The notes below the pieces were generated by a model. The model was not told the DNA's origin, searched no databases, and saw nothing but the letters and a program-made list of their open reading frames with translations. From contig NZ_AUII01000009.1 of assembly GCF_000423625.1 (NCBI RefSeq), positions 1-64,000 on the forward strand: 64,000 bases of DNA. The letters are read 5' to 3'. Numbering within the stretch: position 1 is the stretch's first letter; each line of letters opens with the position of its first letter. The DNA comes from Pseudonocardia asaccharolytica DSM 44247 = NBRC 16224 (GTDB taxonomy: Bacteria; Actinomycetota; Actinomycetes; Mycobacteriales; Pseudonocardiaceae). Below, piece after piece: positions 7,424 through 16,825 of this stretch. The translations under genes and the position numbers were made by a program.

Positions 7424-10400
7424 GTGGCCGGCGTCATGAGGATTCACATCGATCTGCTCGGCGAGTTCACGGTGCGAGTGGGCCGCCGGACGGTCCAGGA
7501 CGCCTGGGAGCAGCGGCGCGCGCTGGACCTGGTCAAGGTACTCGCGATGGAGCCCACCCATCGGCTCCACCGTGAGCAGGTGGTCGAGGCGCTGTGGCCG
7601 CATCTGGCCGTCGAGGCCGCCTTCGCCAACCTCCATCGCGCCGCCTCCCACGCCCGCACGATCCTCGGCGCCAAGGAGTCGGTCGTGCTGCGGGCCGGCC
7701 ACGTGCAGCTCTGGCCGGACGCGACGATCTCCACGGATGTCGAGCGGTTCGTGGCGGAGGCCGAGCAGGCCCTGCGCAGCGGCAGCCCGCAACGGTGCGT
7801 CGCCGCCGCGGCGCGCTACGGCCCCGGCCTGCTTCCCGGCGACGTCTATGCGGAATGGACGGCGGCCGCCCGGGAACGGCTGCGCCGCCTGCAGTTGCAA
7901 CTGCTGCGCCGGGCCGGCCGCTGGGAGGACGTCGTCGAGCACGAGCCCGGCGACGAGGAGGCCCACCGCGAGCTCGTGCGCGCCATGGTCGCGGACGGGC
8001 GCAGGCACGCGGCGCTGCGGGCCTGCCAGAACCTGCGTGCCGCGCTGGCCGAGCTGGGCCTTGCGCCGAGCGCGGAGACCGTCCGGCTCTGGCGCGATCT
8101 GTCCCTCGTCGCGACGCCGATCGCGCCGGTGGTGCAGGACCGAGCGCCGATCGTGGGCCGGGAGCAGGAGCTCGCCAGGGCGCGGGCACTGCTGCACCAT
8201 GCGGGACGGGGCCGGGCAGCCACCCTGCTCGTCGCCGGTGGAGCCGGAATCGGAAAGACGCGATTCTGCGAGTCGCTGCTCGCCTATGCGGGTGAACGCG
8301 GCTGGACCACACTGCACGGCGCCGCCAACCGGGCCGAGGGCGCCGCACCATGGGCGGCGGTCGCCGAGGCGTTCGATCGGCTGCTGATGCAGCGACCCGA
8401 CCTCGCCGAGACCCTCACCGCACCGGCCAGGGAGGGTCTGGCCCAGCTGTTCGGGCGGTCCACCGCGCCCCATCCCGGGGGCCGTCCCCTGCTACCCGGG
8501 CGGCAGCCGGTCCTCTCGGCGGTCATGCAGTTGCTCAGCGGGGCCGCGCGGGAACGCGGCGTCGTGTTGTGGATCGACGACGTGCACGAGGCCGACGAGG
8601 CCACCGTACAGCTCCTGCACTACCTCGCGCGGGCCGTCCGCAGCGAACGGGTACTGATGGTGCTCGCCCATCGTCCCGAGCGACTGTCCCCGAGCGCGGC
8701 GGCGGTCCGGGCCAGCCTGCTGGCCGGGCAGGGTGCCACGGAGCTCGAGCTCGGCCCGCTGTCCGAGCCGGAGACCCGGGTGCTGGTGGACCGCCTCGCC
8801 GGTCGGCGCGTGCCCGATGCCGCGGTAGCCGCCGTCCACCGGCTCGCCGAGGGCAACCCGTTCTTCACCGAAGAGCTCGCGGCGGCGATCCGGCCCGACG
8901 GATCGCTGGAGATGTCCCGGCGTCTCTACGAGATCGTGGACGGCCGCGTGGGGGCGCTCGAACCGGGCCTGCGGGCCGCGCTGCAGAGCGTCGCCGTCGT
9001 CGGCACCCAGTTCACCGCCGACGAGCTGGCGGATCTGGCGGGGCTCGACGAGGCCGACGTCCCCGCCACGCTCGACGCCGCCCGGCAGGTCGGCATCATC
9101 GTCGAGTCCGCGGAAGGCTACCGGTTCCGGCACGCCCTCTACCGGGACGCGCTCGTCGCCCTGCTCCCGCCGCACCGCCGCCGGGCGGCCCACCGACACA
9201 CGGCCGACACCCTGGCCGCGTGCCGGGCCGCGCCGGGGCGGGTCGCGCACCATCTGCTCGCCGCGGGAGCCGGAGACGAGGCCGTCCCGTGGCTGGAGCG
9301 GGCCGCGCGTGACGCCGCCGCCGCAGGCGCGGTGGCCGTGGTCCGCGGTCTGGTGGAGCGTGCGCTCGCGAACGCGCCGCGCCGTCCATCGTTGCTGGAG
9401 CTTCGGGCGGACTGCCTGTTCGCCTCGGGGACGCCGTCGTCGCTGGCCGCCTACAGCGAGGCGATCGCGGCGGCCCGAGGTCGCCGCCGCCGCGGCCTGC
9501 GCATCCGTCAGGCGCGCGCGGCGGTCGTGCTCGGGGATGTCGCCACCGCACGCCGTGCCCTCGAGGGACTGGTCCCCCAGGGCGCCGTCGAGACGGTCCG
9601 GCTGCTCGTCGCGCGCGGCTACGTCGCGCTGGCCCAGGCGGATCTCCCGGCCGCCGAACGCGACGCCACCGCGGCGCGGCGGATCTCGCTCGACGAGGGG
9701 CTGGTCGTCGATCTCACCGAGGCCGCCACGCTGCGCGCACTGGTCGCGCACAGCCAGGGAACCTGGCCGAGCCAGATCGAGGCCGACCTGCTCGACACCA
9801 GCCGCACGCCGCAGCTCGCCGCGAGCATTCACGACGGGCATCTCTGCGTGGTGGAGCACTACCTCTACGGCGACCGGTCCTACCAGAAGCTGATCACCTT
9901 CGCCGAACGGCTGCGGGAGACCGCGCGGCGCAACGGCGCCGAACGGGGTGAGGCGTTCGCGACGCTGGTGTTGGGCGAGGCCGAGCTGCTCGCCGGGCGA
10001 GCGGGCACCGCCGAGACTCACCTGCGGGAGGCCGTTGAGCTGCACCGCCGGATCGGGTCGTCGGCCGGTGAGGCGCTGGCGCTGCAGCGACTGGCCGAGG
10101 CGAGCCTGCTGCGCAACCGACCCGAGCAGACGGCGCAGGCCAGGGCGCTGCTGGTCCGGGCCCTCGATCTGGCGCGGGAGTCGTCGCTACTGGTCCGGCA
10201 CCTGCTGCCGCGCATCTACGGCACCATGATCCGGGCCGCGAGCGGGCGCCACGATGCGCTCGCGGTCATCGACGAGGCCGAGTCGGCGACGGCCGAGGCC
10301 CGGGAGGCCTGCCGGATGTGTGCGATCACCTTCGCCGTCCCGGCCGCCTTCGCCTGCGTGCGCGCGGACGCTCTCCAGCGGGCCCGGCACTACCTGGCCG

Positions 10401-10603
10401 TGGCCAGGGATGTCGCGCCGCCGCTGGGCCGGGCCCAGGCGTGGAACGCGGCGATCGCCGAACTCGAGGCGGCGCTGGCCACCGCGGAGGGGGATAGCGC
10501 GGTGGCGGTGAACCGGTTGCAGACCGCCGCGGACCTGTTCGCCGCCGCGGGCCAGCTCCGCGACGCGCGACGCTGCCTCGGTGGGCTCGCGCTGTCCGGA
10601 TAG
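7424..10603 (+). CDS. SARP-type AAA-TPR transcriptional regulator
   Basis: About 1,059 residues. Residues 5-95 form an OmpR-like winged helix (MRIHIDLLGEF...LWPH) and 100-230 a bacterial transcriptional activation domain. From about 240 (PIVGREQEL) there is an AAA/STAND ATPase with Walker A GGAGIGKTR at 272-280 and Walker B VVLWIDDVHEAD near 380-390. The C-terminal half is helical and TPR-like. No C-terminal LuxR HTH is present. Such proteins are ATP-dependent activators of catabolic or secondary-metabolite genes in actinomycetes. GTG 7424 has GAGGT just upstream; ATG 7436 (MRIHID) is an alternative. It converges on the aromatic operon with only 16 bp between the stops. Confidence 0.88.
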   Translation: MAGVMRIHIDLLGEFTVRVGRRTVQDAWEQRRALDLVKVLAMEPTHRLHREQVVEALWPHLAVEAAFANLHRAASHARTILGAKESVVLRAGHVQLWPDATISTDVERFVAEAEQALRSGSPQRCVAAAARYGPGLLPGDVYAEWTAAARERLRRLQLQLLRRAGRWEDVVEHEPGDEEAHRELVRAMVADGRRHAALRACQNLRAALAELGLAPSAETVRLWRDLSLVATPIAPVVQDRAPIVGREQELARARALLHHAGRGRAATLLVAGGAGIGKTRFCESLLAYAGERGWTTLHGAANRAEGAAPWAAVAEAFDRLLMQRPDLAETLTAPAREGLAQLFGRSTAPHPGGRPLLPGRQPVLSAVMQLLSGAARERGVVLWIDDVHEADEATVQLLHYLARAVRSERVLMVLAHRPERLSPSAAAVRASLLAGQGATELELGPLSEPETRVLVDRLAGRRVPDAAVAAVHRLAEGNPFFTEELAAAIRPDGSLEMSRRLYEIVDGRVGALEPGLRAALQSVAVVGTQFTADELADLAGLDEADVPATLDAARQVGIIVESAEGYRFRHALYRDALVALLPPHRRRAAHRHTADTLAACRAAPGRVAHHLLAAGAGDEAVPWLERAARDAAAAGAVAVVRGLVERALANAPRRPSLLELRADCLFASGTPSSLAAYSEAIAAARGRRRRGLRIRQARAAVVLGDVATARRALEGLVPQGAVETVRLLVARGYVALAQADLPAAERDATAARRISLDEGLVVDLTEAATLRALVAHSQGTWPSQIEADLLDTSRTPQLAASIHDGHLCVVEHYLYGDRSYQKLITFAERLRETARRNGAERGEAFATLVLGEAELLAGRAGTAETHLREAVELHRRIGSSAGEALALQRLAEASLLRNRPEQTAQARALLVRALDLARESSLLVRHLLPRIYGTMIRAASGRHDALAVIDEAESATAEAREACRMCAITFAVPAAFACVRADALQRARHYLAVARDVAPPLGRAQAWNAAIAELEAALATAEGDSAVAVNRLQTAADLFAAAGQLRDARRCLGGLALSG

Positions 10604-10619
10604 CGGCCCACCCCCACCG

Positions 10620-11381
10620 TCAGCCACCTCCGTCGAGTACCAGACCTGCACCATTGACATAGGACGCAGCCGCCGACGAGAGCCAGAGCACAGCGTTGGC
10701 AACTTCCTCCGGAGTCGCAACGCGGCCGGCGGCCACACCGTCTCCGAACACCTCCACGAGCCCCTCGTCGCCGCCCACCATGCGGTCCAGCATGGGCGAG
10801 CGCACCGCACCGGGGCAGACCGAGTTGATCCGGATCCCCTGCCGCGCGTACTCCTTGGCGGCAGCCTTCGTCAGGCCCATGATGCCGTGGGCTGCAGCGC
10901 AGTAGGACGAGTACCCGGGGAACCCGACGAGCCCCCAGTTCCCGGCCATGTTGACCACGGCGCCGCCGCCATCCTGCCGCGTCATCTGCCGCAGCTCGTA
11001 CTTCATGCACCGCCAGACGCCACTGAGCTTGGTGTTCACCATGCCCAGCCAGTCGGCCTCGTCGATATCCGCGGTCGGGGTCGCCGGCCCGTCCCAGCCG
11101 GCGTTGTTGAACGCGATGTCGAGCCGCCCGTACTCGGCCACCACCGTGCTCACCATCCTGCTCACGCTGTCCGGATCCTGCACGTCCGCCGGGAGGTACC
11201 GGGCGGATCCGCCCGACCGGGTAAGCAGACCGACGGCCGCTTCCCCGGCCGCGGCGCTGCGGCCCGCGACCACGACCATCGCACCGGCCCGGACGAACGC
11301 CTCGGCCGTGCTGAGCCCGATCCCCGCGGTACCGCCGACGACCAGCGCGACCTTGCCATCCACGCCATCCACCGTTGCCAC
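10620..11381 (-). CDS. SDR-family protein lacking catalytic Ser and Lys
   Basis: 253 residues from GTG 11381, behind GAGAGGGG. It has a Rossmann SDR fold with GGTAGIG at about 16-22, the NNAG motif near 92-95 and a C-terminal NGAGLVLDGGG. In classical SDRs the active site is Ser...Tyr-x3-Lys. Here Tyr160 remains in SSYCAAAHGIMGL, but the Lys four residues on is Ala164, and the Ser 13 residues before the Tyr is Gly147 (NMAGNWG). I confirmed the codons in the DNA. It should therefore be impaired as a normal dehydrogenase/reductase and may be a binding or structural partner. It is the last gene of the six-gene Rieske operon, 51 bp behind the amidohydrolase. Confidence 0.85.
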   Translation of the reverse strand: MATVDGVDGKVALVVGGTAGIGLSTAEAFVRAGAMVVVAGRSAAAGEAAVGLLTRSGGSARYLPADVQDPDSVSRMVSTVVAEYGRLDIAFNNAGWDGPATPTADIDEADWLGMVNTKLSGVWRCMKYELRQMTRQDGGGAVVNMAGNWGLVGFPGYSSYCAAAHGIMGLTKAAAKEYARQGIRINSVCPGAVRSPMLDRMVGGDEGLVEVFGDGVAAGRVATPEEVANAVLWLSSAAASYVNGAGLVLDGGG

Positions 11382-11432
11382 GGAACCCCTCTCTTGGTTT
11401 CATCCGGCTCGTGCCGGGCGCCGACCGGCCCC

Positions 11433-12677
11433 TCAGTAAGCCATCCGGTACAGCACGCGGGCGAGCATGGTGGCCCCGCGGACGCAGTCCTCGAGCGGGG
11501 TGTACTCCGCCTCGCAGTGCGACCGGCCGCCGACGCTGGGCACGAAGATCATCGATGTTGGGACGTGCCGGGCCCACAGCTGGCTGTCGTGCGCCGCCCC
11601 GCTGGGCAACGACGACCAGCTCACCCCGCTGTCGTCGGCGGTGTCGGCGAGCAGCTGTTGCAGGCCGGTATCCATCTGGGCCGCCGGTTCCTCCCAGCGG
11701 TCGGTGATCTCCACAGCCAGGCCGTGCCGGTCGGCGATGATGCGGCAGTGTCCGGCGATCTCGGTGAGCAGCCGGTGCCGCACCGGATCCGACGGGTGCC
11801 GCAGGTCGAGGCTGAAGGTGGCCCGCTCCGCCACGGTGTTCACCGAGCCCGGCAGCACCTGCAGCTGGCCGATGGTGGCAACCGCGGGGCTCCCGGAGCA
11901 CCGGGTGACGTCGTCGATCATCAATGCCATCGCCGCGGCGCCTTGCAGCGCGTCCCGGCGCCGGTCCATCGGCGTCGCCCCGGCGTGGTCGGGCCGGCCG
12001 CACACGGTCAACAGCTGGTGGCGCAGGCCGGCAATGCCGGTGACGACGCCAATCTGCACACCGGTGTCGTCCAGCACCGGTCCCTGTTCGACGTGGAGCT
12101 CGACGAAGTGGTCGACATCGCGGCGCGCCGCGGTCGGCACGCGGGCCGGATCCAGTCCCACCCGGGTCATCATGTCGGCCACCGCGATCCCGTCGGCGTC
12201 GGTGAGCTGGGCAGTCTCCGCGGTGCTGGTCAGGCCGAGCATTCCGCGGGAACCGAACAGGTTGCCGGCGACCCGGCTGCCTTCCTCCTCGCAGATCGCC
12301 ACGACCTCGAGGGAGCGTCGGGGCCGCCCCGCCCGTTCCTTCAGCGCGGCCAGCGCGGCGATCCCGCCGATGATGCCCAGCGCACCGTCGTACTTGCCGC
12401 CGGACCGGACGGTGTCGATGTGCGAGCCGGTGAGGATGGTGCGCTCCCCGTCGGTCGTGCCCGGTAGGCGCCCGAAGACGTTGCCCACCGCGTCCCGGCG
12501 GACCTGCAGGCCGGCGTGGCGCATCCACCCCTCGACGAGGTCGGTGGCCGCGCGCCACGCGTCGTCGTAGAGGAAGCGGACGAGGCCACCACCGGGCCCG
12601 CGGCCGACCACACCGAGCCGCTCGATCCGGTCGCCCATCTCCGTCGACGACACCGCGATGTCGTTGATCGTCGTCAT
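11433..12677 (-). CDS. M20 family amidohydrolase (N-carbamoylase/allantoate amidohydrolase type)
   Basis: 414 residues from ATG 12677, with GAGGAG about 10 nt upstream. It belongs to the hydantoinase/carbamoylase branch of M20, which cleaves linear amides such as N-carbamoyl amino acids or allantoate using two metal ions. Ligands are visible: H86 in GSHIDTV, D97 in GGKYDGALG, E131/E132 in ICEEEGSR and a His in ELHVEQGP near 190. The dimerisation domain with PDHAGATPM is present. Its place between a C-C hydrolase and an SDR in an aromatic operon suggests cleavage of an amide or carbamoyl intermediate released after ring opening; that is inference. Confidence 0.88.
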   Translation of the reverse strand: MTTINDIAVSSTEMGDRIERLGVVGRGPGGGLVRFLYDDAWRAATDLVEGWMRHAGLQVRRDAVGNVFGRLPGTTDGERTILTGSHIDTVRSGGKYDGALGIIGGIAALAALKERAGRPRRSLEVVAICEEEGSRVAGNLFGSRGMLGLTSTAETAQLTDADGIAVADMMTRVGLDPARVPTAARRDVDHFVELHVEQGPVLDDTGVQIGVVTGIAGLRHQLLTVCGRPDHAGATPMDRRRDALQGAAAMALMIDDVTRCSGSPAVATIGQLQVLPGSVNTVAERATFSLDLRHPSDPVRHRLLTEIAGHCRIIADRHGLAVEITDRWEEPAAQMDTGLQQLLADTADDSGVSWSSLPSGAAHDSQLWARHVPTSMIFVPSVGGRSHCEAEYTPLEDCVRGATMLARVLYRMAY

Positions 12678-12709
12678 CCCGCCCTGTCTCCTCATCCGCC
12701 CCGAGCGGT

Positions 12710-13582
12710 TCACCTGATGCCCAGGAACTCCAGGACCACGTGGTCGTGCTCCTCCGGGTTCTCCCACTGGGGCCAGTGCCCCGCACCCTGCACGACGTGC
12801 AGTTGGGCGCCGGGAATCAGCTCAGCGAGTCTGCGGGCGGCGTCGACCCCGTGGAACGGGTTGTGCTCGGTCCACAGCACCAGGGTGGGCGTCCCGATGC
12901 CGCGCAGGCTGTCCTCGTCGAAGAGGTAGGGGTCCATCTCCGGGGAGAACACGTGCTCGTAGTAGGTCGTGAGCGCCGTGCGCACCTCCGGCCGGCTCCA
13001 GAGCTTCAGACGGAGCGCGACGAGCTCGTCGGTGACGTGGGCAGGGTCGTGCACGAGCCACTCGAGCCGGGACCGCAGCGCCGCCTCGTCCAGGTTCCGC
13101 AGGCCTTCGATGGACCGTGCGCGCAGGTCCGACAGGTCCGTGCTCCGCTCGTCCACCGAGTCCGAGTCGAACCGCATACCCCAGGCGGTGTTCAGGATCA
13201 GCCGCTCCAACCGGTCCGGGTAGTTGATCGCCATGTCCAGGCCGATCCAGGCTCCCAGCGACTCGCCCTCGACACTCGCCTTGTCGATGCCCTCGCAGTC
13301 CATCAGGTGCAGGATCTGCTCGGTGAACTGACGCAGCCAGTTGCCCTCGCGGTACGCCGGCGTGGCCGAGAGGCCGTGCCACAGGAAGTCCGGGGCCAGC
13401 ACCCGCAGCTTGCTGCCCAGATGCACGAGGTTGCGGCTGTAGGTCTCGGCGTGGCCGCCGCCGCCATGCAACAGGATCAGCGCATCGCCCTCACCCGCCT
13501 CGAGGACCCGGCTGCGGAGGTCGGGGTCCCGGCCCACGTAGCGGGTCTGCGTCCCGAGCAGGTCGTAATGGATGGTGCGCAC
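12710..13582 (-). CDS. Alpha/beta hydrolase, meta-cleavage-product C-C hydrolase type
   Basis: 290 residues from GTG 13582, behind GAGGCGAG. Resembles BphD/MhpC-type enzymes, which hydrolyse the C-C bond of ring-fission products. An oxyanion-region HGGGG lies near residue 39, the nucleophile is S108 in VEGESLGAW, and H269 sits in GAGHWPQWE. The usual acid position reads N241 (LWTEHNPFHG) rather than Asp; the acid may be supplied elsewhere. It directly follows the extradiol dioxygenase gene (28 bp gap), which fits a role on that enzyme's product. A general esterase role cannot be excluded. Confidence 0.82.
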   Translation of the reverse strand: MRTIHYDLLGTQTRYVGRDPDLRSRVLEAGEGDALILLHGGGGHAETYSRNLVHLGSKLRVLAPDFLWHGLSATPAYREGNWLRQFTEQILHLMDCEGIDKASVEGESLGAWIGLDMAINYPDRLERLILNTAWGMRFDSDSVDERSTDLSDLRARSIEGLRNLDEAALRSRLEWLVHDPAHVTDELVALRLKLWSRPEVRTALTTYYEHVFSPEMDPYLFDEDSLRGIGTPTLVLWTEHNPFHGVDAARRLAELIPGAQLHVVQGAGHWPQWENPEEHDHVVLEFLGIR

Positions 13583-13610
13583 GATGAGCTCGCCTCTCGA
13601 ATGGTCGGAT

Positions 13611-14486
13611 TCAGCCGGTGGGCAGCGGGCGATGTCCCCAGAAGGAGATCGACCGGTACTGGTCGACGTCCCAGGTGGCGTCGTCGACGAGCCGGCCACC
13701 GGTCCCGAACTCGATGTCGAAACCGGACGGGGTGCGCAGATAGAACGACACCATGCGGTCGTTGGTGTGCCGGCCCAGGCTGTACGAGATCGGGACCTCG
13801 GCCTGGACGCAGTCGTCGTGCGCCCGGCCCACGCTGTCCAGATCCGGCACCTCGAGCATGAAGTGGTGGAACTCGCTCTCCTCGGTGTCCGGCGCCGACC
13901 GCAGCAGCGCCACGGTGTGGTGGCGTGGGTTGCAGCGCAGGAAGATCGCTTCCATGCCGCCCGTGGTGATGTGGTCGCTGACTCGGAAGCCGAGCTGGTC
14001 CTGGTAGAAGCGCAGCGTCTGCTCGTACTTCGGGGTCGCGATCACCACGTGGCCCAGTCCCAGGGCGCCGCTGACGAATCCCGGTATCCCGAGCGCGGAG
14101 ACGAACGGCCGCTCGTCTCCGGTGGGGCCGTAGTAGAACTCGACGCGGTACCCGGCGGGATCCACCGTGTGCGACAGGCCGAGCACCTGACGGTCCGCGA
14201 GCTCCTCGGCCGTGCCCGCGACGACGTGGTGGCCGGCGGCCCGGAGTCGTTCGACGAGCTCGGTATGGGCCGCGGCATCCGCCACCTCGAAACCGAGGTA
14301 GTCGATCCGCTCGGCGTCGCTCGCCTGGATGGCGATGCGGTGGCTGCGGTCGTCGATGCGAAACCGCAGCCTCTCCGGCGATGAGCCGACCGCCGGCTGG
14401 CAGCCGAGCCGGTCGACGAGCAGCCTCTGCCAGGCCGCGGTATCCCGGACGGCCAGTCCCAGGTAGCCCAACTGTCTGACGATCAC
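13611..14486 (-). CDS. Type I extradiol ring-cleavage dioxygenase
   Basis: 291 residues from GTG 14486, with GGAAGG 8 nt upstream. It is a two-domain vicinal-oxygen-chelate protein like BphC (2,3-dihydroxybiphenyl 1,2-dioxygenase). The iron ligands are visible in the C-terminal domain: H146 (GLGHVVIAT), H208 (FHHFMLEV) and E259 (GFDIEFGTGG). The N-terminal domain is the usual non-catalytic copy. These enzymes open catechols next to the two hydroxyls. Positioned between the oxygenase reductase and the C-C hydrolase, it should cleave the diol formed by the Rieske system. The exact catechol is unknown. Confidence 0.9.
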   Translation of the reverse strand: MIVRQLGYLGLAVRDTAAWQRLLVDRLGCQPAVGSSPERLRFRIDDRSHRIAIQASDAERIDYLGFEVADAAAHTELVERLRAAGHHVVAGTAEELADRQVLGLSHTVDPAGYRVEFYYGPTGDERPFVSALGIPGFVSGALGLGHVVIATPKYEQTLRFYQDQLGFRVSDHITTGGMEAIFLRCNPRHHTVALLRSAPDTEESEFHHFMLEVPDLDSVGRAHDDCVQAEVPISYSLGRHTNDRMVSFYLRTPSGFDIEFGTGGRLVDDATWDVDQYRSISFWGHRPLPTG

Positions 14487-14538
14487 AGGTGAAACCTTCC
14501 GATCTGTGGCTGGCGACAAGGTCGATCCCGGCGGCGGT

Positions 14539-15558
14539 TCACTCCTCACTGGACACGAACCGCTCACTGTGGATCTGCTCCGCGGGCAGGCCGAGACCGC
14601 GGAGGCGGTGCCGGGCGGCGTCGATCATGCCTGGAGGCCCGCACAGGTAGGCCGTGGTCCGCTCGCCCACGTCCTGCGGCTCGATCAGCGACACCGGGGT
14701 TCCCACCCGGCCGGTCCAGGTTCCGGCGGCGCTCGGCTCCGTGATCGCCAGCCGGGCCTCCATCCGCGGCATCCACAACGGGCGGAGACCGACCTCCTCC
14801 GCATAGTAGAGGTCGATCTCCGTCCGGCAGGCGTAGCACAGGGTGACCGGGGTCCGCCTGCTGCCCTGTTCCCGCAGATGGTCGATCATCGAGAGGATCG
14901 GTGCGAGGCCGGTGCCACCGGCCACGAACAGATGGTGGTCCTTGCCGGGCCGCAGGACGAACGACCCGTAGGCGCCGTCGACCTCCAGCTGCGTGCCCAC
15001 CGTGCAGCCGTCCCGCAGGTACGACGAGAACCGCCCGTCAGGCAGCAGCCGGACGTGGAACTCCAGGTCGGAGCCGTTGTCCGGGGGGCCCGCCATCGAG
15101 TAGGAGCGCCACTCGTGGGTGCCGGGAACCCGGATGCGGGCGTATTGGCCGGCCCGGAACCCGAGTGGCTGCCCCTCGATCCGCACCCGCAGCCCGAGCA
15201 CGGTCTCCGACAGCGGAACCAGTTCGGTGACAGTGGCGGTGTGCACCTTCGGCCGGTCACCGAAGAGGACGTCGCTGGGGTAGGGCAGCTGGAACTCGGC
15301 CGGGGAGTGCAGCAACGTCGAGCAGAGCAGCCGTCCCCCCTCCCGGTACTCGCTGTCCAGCAGGGCGCTCGCCCGGCCGGGGACCGTCTCGGTGTGCCCG
15401 TCCCGCAGCTGCGCCACGCAGGTCCCGCAGCTTCCTGACTGGCACTGCGAGGCCAGCCCGATTCCCGCGTCCAGGGCGGCTTTCAGTACGTTGCACCCGG
15501 ACGCGACGTCGACGGTCTCGACGTGCCCGTCGGAGAACCGAAGGCTCGCGTTGTACAT
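14539..15558 (-). CDS. Oxygenase reductase: ferredoxin-FAD-NAD(P)H fusion
   Basis: 339 residues from ATG 15558. The N-terminal plant-type [2Fe-2S] domain carries C39, C44, C47 and C79 (CQSGSCGTC...C). It is followed by an FAD-binding domain with RSYSMAGPP and an NAD domain with GGTGLAPI and CGPPGMID. This layout is like BenC/XylZ and passes electrons from NAD(P)H straight to a Rieske oxygenase without a separate ferredoxin, which agrees with the lack of a ferredoxin gene here. It is 52 bp downstream of the oxygenase gene in the same operon. Confidence 0.92.
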   Translation of the reverse strand: MYNASLRFSDGHVETVDVASGCNVLKAALDAGIGLASQCQSGSCGTCVAQLRDGHTETVPGRASALLDSEYREGGRLLCSTLLHSPAEFQLPYPSDVLFGDRPKVHTATVTELVPLSETVLGLRVRIEGQPLGFRAGQYARIRVPGTHEWRSYSMAGPPDNGSDLEFHVRLLPDGRFSSYLRDGCTVGTQLEVDGAYGSFVLRPGKDHHLFVAGGTGLAPILSMIDHLREQGSRRTPVTLCYACRTEIDLYYAEEVGLRPLWMPRMEARLAITEPSAAGTWTGRVGTPVSLIEPQDVGERTTAYLCGPPGMIDAARHRLRGLGLPAEQIHSERFVSSEE

Positions 15559-15610
15559 CGTTTCGGACTCCTCCGAGGGGAATCGGGCCGGCCGGCGGTG
15601 TGGGTCCGGG

Positions 15611-16825
15611 TTACTCCGCGAGCTTCGGGCTGGGGTTGCGCTGCGGCTTCTGGATCTCACGAGCGTGCCGCGAGACCAGCTTGCGCCAGGCCACGATGAT
15701 CGCGTCCATCCCGCAGAGCTGCTCGTCGTCCCAGCCCGGGCCGCCCTCTTCGTAGAAGTTCTCCATCGCCTCCCGGGCGAAGACGTCGTCGGCGTTGAAC
15801 GCGATCAGCGCCTGGTCGCGCCACAGGTAGTCGAAGTCGTACTGGAAGCGCTTGCGCTCCTCCTCGGTGCTGGCCTTGGCCGCGATGACCGACCAGTACT
15901 CGTGGGTCTTGTCATCGATCGGGACGAACCACTCGTATTGCGCCAGCCCGTATGCCGGCCAGTTCTCCACCATCAGCACACCGGGCAGATACATCGAGGT
16001 GCGCAGCCCCACCGTCGGGTTATTACCGGCGGCCTTGATGTTCAGCCGCTCATTGGCCATCACCAGGTCATAGAATCCCGAGTTCCACTCGTTCATCATT
16101 CCCTTCGGGCCATCCTCGTCCTCATACGCGGTGATGGCCCGCGGATCCGTCGGGTTGATACCGAGCGGCAGGGCCGTGTCCCGTGCGAGCACGATTGCGG
16201 CGTCCCGGTGCAGCATCTGGTGTCCCGGGTCGAAACCGTTCTCGACGCCGAGCCGCCAGTTCGCGTTCGCGGTTCGGCGGACACCCAGGATCATCGTGTC
16301 GGTGTCCAGCGGGTGCGCCACCGGGTGCACCGGGTTCTCCAGCTTCGGGGGCAGATCGAGCCGCAGCTCAGGAATCGGCTCGTATCCCGGCTCACCCACG
16401 AAGACATAGATGAGGTTGTTGACCTCCTCGACCGGAAACACCTGGATTCCCGTCGTTCCGACGATCTCGTCGTCGGGTGCCGCGATGATGGTCTCCAGTC
16501 GGCCGGTCTCCATGTTGTAGGTGTAGCCGTGGTACCAGCAGGTGATCGTGTCGTCGGTCAGGCACATCGGCCGGATCGACATCCTCACCCCGCGGTGCAC
16601 GCACTGGTCGCGCAGCACGTGGACCTTTCCGTGCACTCGGCGCAGGATCAGCGGAACACCGCAGATGGTGACTCCCTTGACCTCGTTCTCACCGAGCTCG
16701 CTGCTGAACAGTGCCGGATACCAGTGGTTGAGCAGCCCCCATGACGCCTTCAGGTACGGCTCGTACTGGCGCTTCGACACCTTGCTCACCGCGCTACCGA
16801 CGTCCATCGAGTTCGCCACCGACAT
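15611..16825 (-). CDS. Rieske non-heme iron oxygenase, alpha-only (carbazole dioxygenase-like)
   Basis: 404 residues from ATG 16825, behind GGAAGGG. The Rieske cluster ligands are C75, H77, C96 and H99 (CVHRG and CWYHG). The mononuclear iron site includes H202 and H206 in ENGFDPGHQMLHRD and an Asp in the helix FNADDVFAREAMENFY. These blocks, and the C-terminal WRKLVSRHAREIQ, resemble CarAa-type homotrimeric oxygenases that act on N-heterocyclic or bulky aromatics. No beta subunit is encoded nearby. First gene of a six-gene operon, it supplies the initial ring hydroxylation. Substrate is inferred only by analogy. Confidence 0.9.
   Translation of the reverse strand: MSVANSMDVGSAVSKVSKRQYEPYLKASWGLLNHWYPALFSSELGENEVKGVTICGVPLILRRVHGKVHVLRDQCVHRGVRMSIRPMCLTDDTITCWYHGYTYNMETGRLETIIAAPDDEIVGTTGIQVFPVEEVNNLIYVFVGEPGYEPIPELRLDLPPKLENPVHPVAHPLDTDTMILGVRRTANANWRLGVENGFDPGHQMLHRDAAIVLARDTALPLGINPTDPRAITAYEDEDGPKGMMNEWNSGFYDLVMANERLNIKAAGNNPTVGLRTSMYLPGVLMVENWPAYGLAQYEWFVPIDDKTHEYWSVIAAKASTEEERKRFQYDFDYLWRDQALIAFNADDVFAREAMENFYEEGGPGWDDEQLCGMDAIIVAWRKLVSRHAREIQKPQRNPSPKLAE

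Noticed and set aside
10390..12786. A 798-codon minus-strand frame over the SDR and amidohydrolase
   Set aside because: Out of frame with both real genes; Arg/Gly-rich and without motifs.
14539..16825. Assignment of the Rieske cluster to benzoate or carbazole degradation by name
   Set aside because: The class I extradiol enzyme differs from the carbazole pathway's type and there is no beta subunit as in benzoate dioxygenase; the substrate is left open.
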